A program made the translations under genes and the position numbers. The notes beneath the pieces were generated by a model. It saw only the letters and a list, made by a program, of their open reading frames with translations, did not search any database and was not told the origin of the DNA. Positions 60,304 through 64,000 of a DNA stretch of 64,000 nucleotides are shown here, piece by piece. Positions within the stretch are counted from its first letter, which is position 1. Each line of letters begins with the position of its first letter. The stretch is from Oscillospiraceae bacterium (GTDB taxonomy: Bacteria; Bacillota; Clostridia; Oscillospirales; Oscillospiraceae): positions 1-64,000 of the forward strand of contig JAAWBZ010000022.1 in the NCBI GenBank assembly GCA_022792945.1, read 5' to 3'.

Positions 60304-60924
60304 ATGGAGAAAAACGAGAAATGGCTGCAATGGGCGGTGGAGCTGCAAAGCATTGCGCAAGCTGGTTTATTTTTTGAAAAAAATCCGTTTCAGATGGAAA
60401 GATACGAGCGCATCCGGGAAATATCGGCGGAAATGCTCAGCTGTCAGTCGGAGATTCCCCTGGAGAAGGTAAAGGACATATTTTGCAGCGACGTGGGATA
60501 TCAAACGCCGAAAATTGACACGCGCGCGGCGATCTTCCGCGATGGAAAGATACTGCTGGTGCATGAAGCCAATGACACGTGGTCCCTGCCGGGCGGCTGG
60601 GTGGATGTGCATATTTCCGTGGAGGAAAATACGATCAAGGAAGTGAAGGAGGAAGCGGGACTGGATGTTTGCGTGAAACGGATCATCGCGGTTCAGGACC
60701 GGGAAAAGCACAATCTGCCAATTTATGCCTATAAAGTGTGTAAAATCTTTATGCAATGTGAGGTCATAGGCGGTGAATTCGTCCCGAATCTGGAAACGAC
60801 CGGTTTTGATTATTTTGGAGTGGATGAGCTGCCCTGTCTTGCGGAAGAAAAAAATAATCGGGAACAGATCGAAATGTGCTTCCGGGCCATGCGCGCCGAA
60901 GCCTGGGAAGCCCTGTTTGATTAA
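60304..60924 (+). CDS. NUDIX hydrolase with an N-terminal NUDIX_N-type domain
   Basis: A cytoplasmic hydrolase of 206 residues that cleaves a nucleoside diphosphate linked to another group. The first 65 residues (WAVELQSIAQAGLFFEKNPF) match the small N-terminal domain of the ADP-sugar/nucleotide group. The Nudix box spans residues about 99-121 (GGWVDVHISVEEN then EVKEEAGL), with Lys in place of the usual Arg. It lies 16 bases after dltX. Base use is clearly more AT-rich than that of the flanking genes, so it may be acquired. Confidence 0.88.
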   Translation: MEKNEKWLQWAVELQSIAQAGLFFEKNPFQMERYERIREISAEMLSCQSEIPLEKVKDIFCSDVGYQTPKIDTRAAIFRDGKILLVHEANDTWSLPGGWVDVHISVEENTIKEVKEEAGLDVCVKRIIAVQDREKHNLPIYAYKVCKIFMQCEVIGGEFVPNLETTGFDYFGVDELPCLAEEKNNREQIEMCFRAMRAEAWEALFD

Positions 60925-60950
60925 GGGGCGCGCAGCGCAATCCAGTTTTT

Positions 60951-61018
60951 GCCCGCCTTTTTACAAAAAGGCGGCGGGCCCAGGGCAGCGCCCTGGTGGG
61001 TTTGGGCGAAGCCCAATT
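60951..61018 (+). repeat. Three consecutive hairpins, probable small intergenic element
   Basis: Hairpin 1 pairs GCCCGCCTTTTT with AAAAAGGC/GGCGGGC (a three-base bulge), hairpin 2 pairs CCAGGGC with GCCCTGG (loop AGC), and hairpin 3 pairs TTGGGC with GCCCAA (loop GAA). Together they fill almost the whole gap between the NUDIX gene and the next lipoprotein. No long T run follows any of them. Only one copy is seen in this window. Confidence 0.55.
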
Positions 61019-61048
61019 AAAAAAATCGCAAAAACAGAGGTATCTAAC

Positions 61049-61348
61049 ATGAAAAGATTCAGTGCCATCCTGCTGACCGCCGTCCTCATCCTGGCCCTCG
61101 CCGCCTGCGGCGGGGACGCGCCCAAGGACCTGACTCCCGAGGAGCGGCTGGAGGCGGCCCAGGGCCTCATCGGGGAGGATGTGGAGAAGCTCTACGACGC
61201 CATTGGCCGGCCGGACGGGAGCAGCTACGCCTCGTCCTGCATCGGCGACGGCGAGGACGGGGAGCTGAGCTACGACGGCTTCCACGTCTATACCTACCGC
61301 GCGCCCGACGGCGCGGAGAGCGTACAGGATGTGCTGCCCCTGCCGTGA
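61049..61348 (+). CDS. Small lipoprotein with the shared surface domain
   Basis: A 99-residue lipoprotein (lipobox ALAAC, C20). After a short spacer the whole mature part is the domain seen at 54.4 kb: LIGEDVEKLYDAIGRPDGSS, then YASSCIGDGEDG and LSYDGFHVYTYRAPDG. A two-Cys pattern is not kept, so no disulfide is implied. A weak AGAGG site precedes the ATG. Confidence 0.75.
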   Translation: MKRFSAILLTAVLILALAACGGDAPKDLTPEERLEAAQGLIGEDVEKLYDAIGRPDGSSYASSCIGDGEDGELSYDGFHVYTYRAPDGAESVQDVLPLP

Positions 61349-61384
61349 GGCAGGGCGCGGCCCGGATGTGAAAGGAGCGGACCT

Positions 61385-62590
61385 ATGCGGCGAATGCGAA
61401 TGATCTTCCTGGGGGCGCTGCTGGCGTGCCTGCTGGCGGCCCCGGCCCACGCCACGCAGCTGACCGACGCCATGTTAAAGGAGGTCAGCCTCCCGGTGCT
61501 GTTCGGCGGCGACACGTTCACGGTGGAGGATACCGAGTTCCACCGGATTCTCATCCCGGCCTATGTTCGGGAGCGCTATGCCCAGGGGACAGGCCCCGTG
61601 GAGGGTGTTGTGGACCCCCTGGTGGAGCAGGTGAAAAAGACCCTCAACTCCGATGAGATCTACCCCAAAAATGAGTTTGTCACCTATACCCAGGTGCGCC
61701 ACGAGGTGGTGTCCTACTTTGACAGCCACCTGGCGCTGTTCCTGAAAACCGTCTATACCTTCTGCGGCATGGAGGACAAAACTCCCTGCCTCGACGAGCT
61801 GACGCTCTTTATCCTGGACCAGCTGCCGGCCCTGACGCCCCAGATGCGCAACGATATCGAGGTCCTCTATAAGTATAACATGACCATCGGCGGCACCCAG
61901 GGCACCATCGCCCGGGACGGCGCGGCCGACGGGCTGTACTACTTCGCCCAGACCGACCCGGACTGGGCCGAGCTGATCTTTGAGTTCGAGGGCAACGGCG
62001 CGACGCTGAAGGACCGCGGCTGCGGCTGCGCTTGCGCGGCCATGGTGTTTTCCACCTATCACAAGGTGGAGATTACCCCCAAATGGATGCGCACCTACGC
62101 CCTAGCCGGCGACTGGCCCGTGAGCTACGGCCTGCCCAACGAGTATTTCCAGGGCATCGCCCGCCAGTATACCTACCTGGAGACCGAGCGCTACGGCACC
62201 GTCCTCAACGACCCCACCATCGTCCCCAAGGCGCAGCTGGACATGGAGCAGCTGGCCCGGCAGATCGGGGAGGAGGGCTATATGGCCATCATTCACGTGG
62301 TGGCCGGCGCGTTTACCGGGCAGGAGCACTATATGGTCCTGGCCGACTATGAGGAGATCGACGGCGTGGGCTATTTCCTGGTGGCCGACCCCTATATCCA
62401 GCCCAGCCGCTACCGCAATACCGACCAGATGCGCGACGTCCCGGGGGATAACCAGGGCCTGGTGTACGCCGCCTCGTCCCTGCTGTACCGGGACTGCAAG
62501 TCGGTGATTCTCTTCTCCCAGGACCGCAACGACTTCCCCCTGAGCTGCAAGACCGAGCGCGCCGAGCGCGTGGACCGGCTGGCGGAGTGA
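61385..62590 (+). CDS. Secreted C39-like cysteine peptidase-fold protein
   Basis: A 401-residue exported protein with a signal peptide ending near PAHATQ. Residues about 205-350 look like a peptidase C39-like domain: a Cys cluster (C213, C215, C217) in KDRGCGCACAAMVFSTYH and a His (H315) in TGQEHYMVLADYEEIDG, followed by YFLVADPYI. Which Cys is catalytic is uncertain; the usual GCG-x-T is replaced by GCGCACAA. The N-terminal half (residues 25-200) is helical and unknown. GGAGCGG lies before the ATG. It is in the same strand and run as the lipoproteins around it. Confidence 0.8.
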   Translation: MRRMRMIFLGALLACLLAAPAHATQLTDAMLKEVSLPVLFGGDTFTVEDTEFHRILIPAYVRERYAQGTGPVEGVVDPLVEQVKKTLNSDEIYPKNEFVTYTQVRHEVVSYFDSHLALFLKTVYTFCGMEDKTPCLDELTLFILDQLPALTPQMRNDIEVLYKYNMTIGGTQGTIARDGAADGLYYFAQTDPDWAELIFEFEGNGATLKDRGCGCACAAMVFSTYHKVEITPKWMRTYALAGDWPVSYGLPNEYFQGIARQYTYLETERYGTVLNDPTIVPKAQLDMEQLARQIGEEGYMAIIHVVAGAFTGQEHYMVLADYEEIDGVGYFLVADPYIQPSRYRNTDQMRDVPGDNQGLVYAASSLLYRDCKSVILFSQDRNDFPLSCKTERAERVDRLAE

Positions 62591-62601
62591 GGAGGACGCT
62601 T

Positions 62602-63252
62602 ATGAAAGAAAAATCGACATTTTTGAAGATCCTGCCCTACCTCCTGGTGGTGCTGGTGATCATGGTGTTTGCGGTGGTGCTGTTTTTGTTCCTCCGCCCG
62701 GGGGACGCCGCTGACGCCCCGCCGCCCCAGACGGACGCCAGCGAGACTGTGACGCCGCCCCCCGCCCAGGGCGACGCCCCTCCGGCCCCCATTCAGACCC
62801 CCGACGACGCCTCCGTCACCGCCGCCACCACCTATGCCTACGGCGCGCTGCGCCTGGATATGCCCGGCGAGCTCCTGCTGGAGGAAAACCGCGATAAGAC
62901 CCGCGTCACCGTCCGCCTGGACACCGAGACGCTGCCCCGCCTGGACGGCCAGCAGCTCCAGGCCAAGCAGCCAACGGACGAGGAGTACCTCCGCCTGGCT
63001 GCGGGCCTGCTGCAGGCGTATTACGCCGACCCGCCGGAGACCGCCGGCATCACCGTCACCCCCCAAGCGGACCTACCCCACGCCTACGCCGTGGAGACCT
63101 CGGCCCGGGGCGAGACGCCGGCCATGACGGCCCGGGTGCGGTTTTTGCAGACAGGGAACGAGCTGTGGTATCTGATCCTCCTCAGCCCCGCGGGGGAGGA
63201 CCCCGGCGCGGCCCTGACCAGCGTCTTTGAGACGGCGCGGATGGAGGGCTGA
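62602..63252 (+). CDS. Membrane-anchored protein of the surface cluster, function unknown
   Basis: A 216-residue protein with one N-terminal membrane anchor (ILPYLLVVLVIMVFAVVLFL), a Pro/Ala/Asp linker and an outer domain of about 140 residues (TYAYGALRLDMPGELLLEEN, ... VETSARGETPAMTARVRFLQ, LWYLILLSPAGEDPG). The pattern suggests a PsbP/Mog1-type small alpha-beta domain as in other lipoproteins that start with a LxxPGxL motif; this is a guess. GGAGGACG precedes ATG 62602. One base separates it from the next gene. Confidence 0.72.
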   Translation: MKEKSTFLKILPYLLVVLVIMVFAVVLFLFLRPGDAADAPPPQTDASETVTPPPAQGDAPPAPIQTPDDASVTAATTYAYGALRLDMPGELLLEENRDKTRVTVRLDTETLPRLDGQQLQAKQPTDEEYLRLAAGLLQAYYADPPETAGITVTPQADLPHAYAVETSARGETPAMTARVRFLQTGNELWYLILLSPAGEDPGAALTSVFETARMEG

Positions 63253-63253
63253 G

Positions 63254-64000
63254 ATGAAACGACGCTTCCTGGCGCTCCTGGCGGCGCTGCTGCTCACCGC
63301 CTGCGCGGCAGAGCCGTCTGTCCCCGCCGCGCCGCCGGAGCACCCGGCGGAACCCGCCGTCCAGCCTGTCCCCCCGCCGGAACCGGTCCCAACAACGCCC
63401 CCTCCGTCCCCGGAACCGGAGCCGGAACCGCCCCCCCCCGCCGAACCGGCCCCGGAACCCATGGATCCGGGCCTCCAGGAGAACGAGGACGGCCTCTACT
63501 TCGTCCAGCCAGACGGGACCTACCTGCAAGACGGCTATGAGGGCGTCCTCTACTTTGACGCCCAGGGCCGCTACACCACCGGCAGCGCCGACCTGGATGC
63601 GGCGGTGGATGAGGTTCTCGCTGCCGCGGTCACGGACCCCTCTGCGGACCGCGAGACGCGGCTGAAGGAAGCCTACTACTACATCCGCGACCACTATTCC
63701 TACATCGGCATCCGCCACTATGACGCCGGCACCACCGACTGGCTGGAGGAAGCGGCGCTGTTCCTGGCGCAGAACGGCAAGAGCAACTGCTACGGCTTCA
63801 CGGCCCTGTTCGCTTGCTGCGCCCGCCGCCTGGGCTACCAGGCACAGGTGGTGGCGGGACACGAGTACACCGCCGACAACGACCACGCCTGGGTCATGAT
63901 CGACTGGGAGGACGGGGAGACGTACCTCTTCGACGTGCAGCTGGAGTATGCCTACCTCTACATCTACAACCGCGGTCCTATCGACATGTTCAAGGCCGCC
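63254..64000 (+). CDS. Transglutaminase-like lipoprotein, partial (runs off the window)
   Basis: The first 249 codons are in the window. A lipobox LLLTAC (C17) is followed by about 55 residues rich in Pro and Glu, then a short segment with GLYFVQPDGTYLQDG, and a transglutaminase-like domain with C179 in KSNCYGFTALF, H211 in NDHAWVMIDW and D227 in YLFDVQLE. The stretch LYFDAQGRYTTGSADLDAAVDEVL closely matches FYFDAQGRYTSGDAKLDESVEAIL of the SLH protein at 52.9 kb, so the two are paralogues. The C-terminus is beyond the window edge. Confidence 0.85.
   Translation, partial: MKRRFLALLAALLLTACAAEPSVPAAPPEHPAEPAVQPVPPPEPVPTTPPPSPEPEPEPPPPAEPAPEPMDPGLQENEDGLYFVQPDGTYLQDGYEGVLYFDAQGRYTTGSADLDAAVDEVLAAAVTDPSADRETRLKEAYYYIRDHYSYIGIRHYDAGTTDWLEEAALFLAQNGKSNCYGFTALFACCARRLGYQAQVVAGHEYTADNDHAWVMIDWEDGETYLFDVQLEYAYLYIYNRGPIDMFKAA

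Noticed and set aside
1..64000. CRISPR arrays, rRNA and tRNA genes
   Set aside because: No regularly spaced repeats and no cloverleaf-like or rRNA-like stretches were seen on reading both strands; a tRNA scan would settle this.

Overview
The window is about 60% GC and densely coded, with Firmicutes-type signals: strong AGGAGG ribosome sites, TTG and GTG starts, a T-box leader, rho-independent terminators, a spoVA gene, a dlt operon and ROK repressors. Together with the CO dehydrogenase/acetyl-CoA synthase genes, this suggests an anaerobic, spore-forming gut member of the Clostridia, of the Oscillospiraceae kind (Oscillibacter, Intestinimonas or Dysosmobacter-like). That placement is inferred from gene content and style; no search was run.

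Layout. 0-5 kb: end of an S-layer-homology protein, then on the minus strand cooS, cooC and acsB, the carbonyl-branch core of the Wood-Ljungdahl pathway. 5.5-6.4 kb: a MscS channel. 6.4-11.5 kb: a leucine operon leuA-leuC-leuD-leuB behind a strong promoter and a T-box leader. 11.7-12.6 kb: a hemerythrin protein with a CheX-like tail. 13-19.3 kb: a sugar operon (hydroxypyruvate-isomerase-like enzyme, binding protein, ATPase, permease) ending in a non-pyrrolysine MttB-family methyltransferase, followed by fused FIST and aldehyde-dehydrogenase remnants. 20.2-26 kb: PucR regulator, NCS1 permease, DUF917 protein and hydantoinase-A-like protein, probably for uptake and breakdown of a cyclic amide or purine-like compound. 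26-30.3 kb: a membrane protein, a nitrilase-family amidase, an ECF-like sigma factor, its putative anti-sigma partner and a stand-alone copy of that partner's C-terminal domain. 30.3-38.4 kb: FAD oxidoreductase, LarA, lone SpoVAC, DNA glycosylase, threonine aldolase, flippase, a membrane protein and RsmE. 38.5-50 kb: two related ROK regulators, one divergent from a xylose-isomerase gene and the other from an Mgl-type sugar ABC operon with a Gfo/Idh/MocA dehydrogenase. 50-52.5 kb: MATE pump, an IS3-family remnant and a truncated binding-protein gene.

52.8-64 kb: a surface cluster. A complete dltABCD operon (D-alanylation of teichoic acid), with a previously uncalled dltX at its end, lies among secreted or lipid-anchored proteins: three with transglutaminase-like catalytic triads, one C39-like peptidase, three lipoproteins sharing a small domain, and a membrane-anchored protein. 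This is the most interesting part of the window and may be an envelope-modifying system tied to D-alanylation.

Regulation visible in the sequence: most intact promoters have a 17-base spacer, and an unusually large share have TTGC rather than TTGA at the start of the -35 box. A shared AACAAAGTT motif sits at three sugar-gene promoters and probably marks ROK operators.
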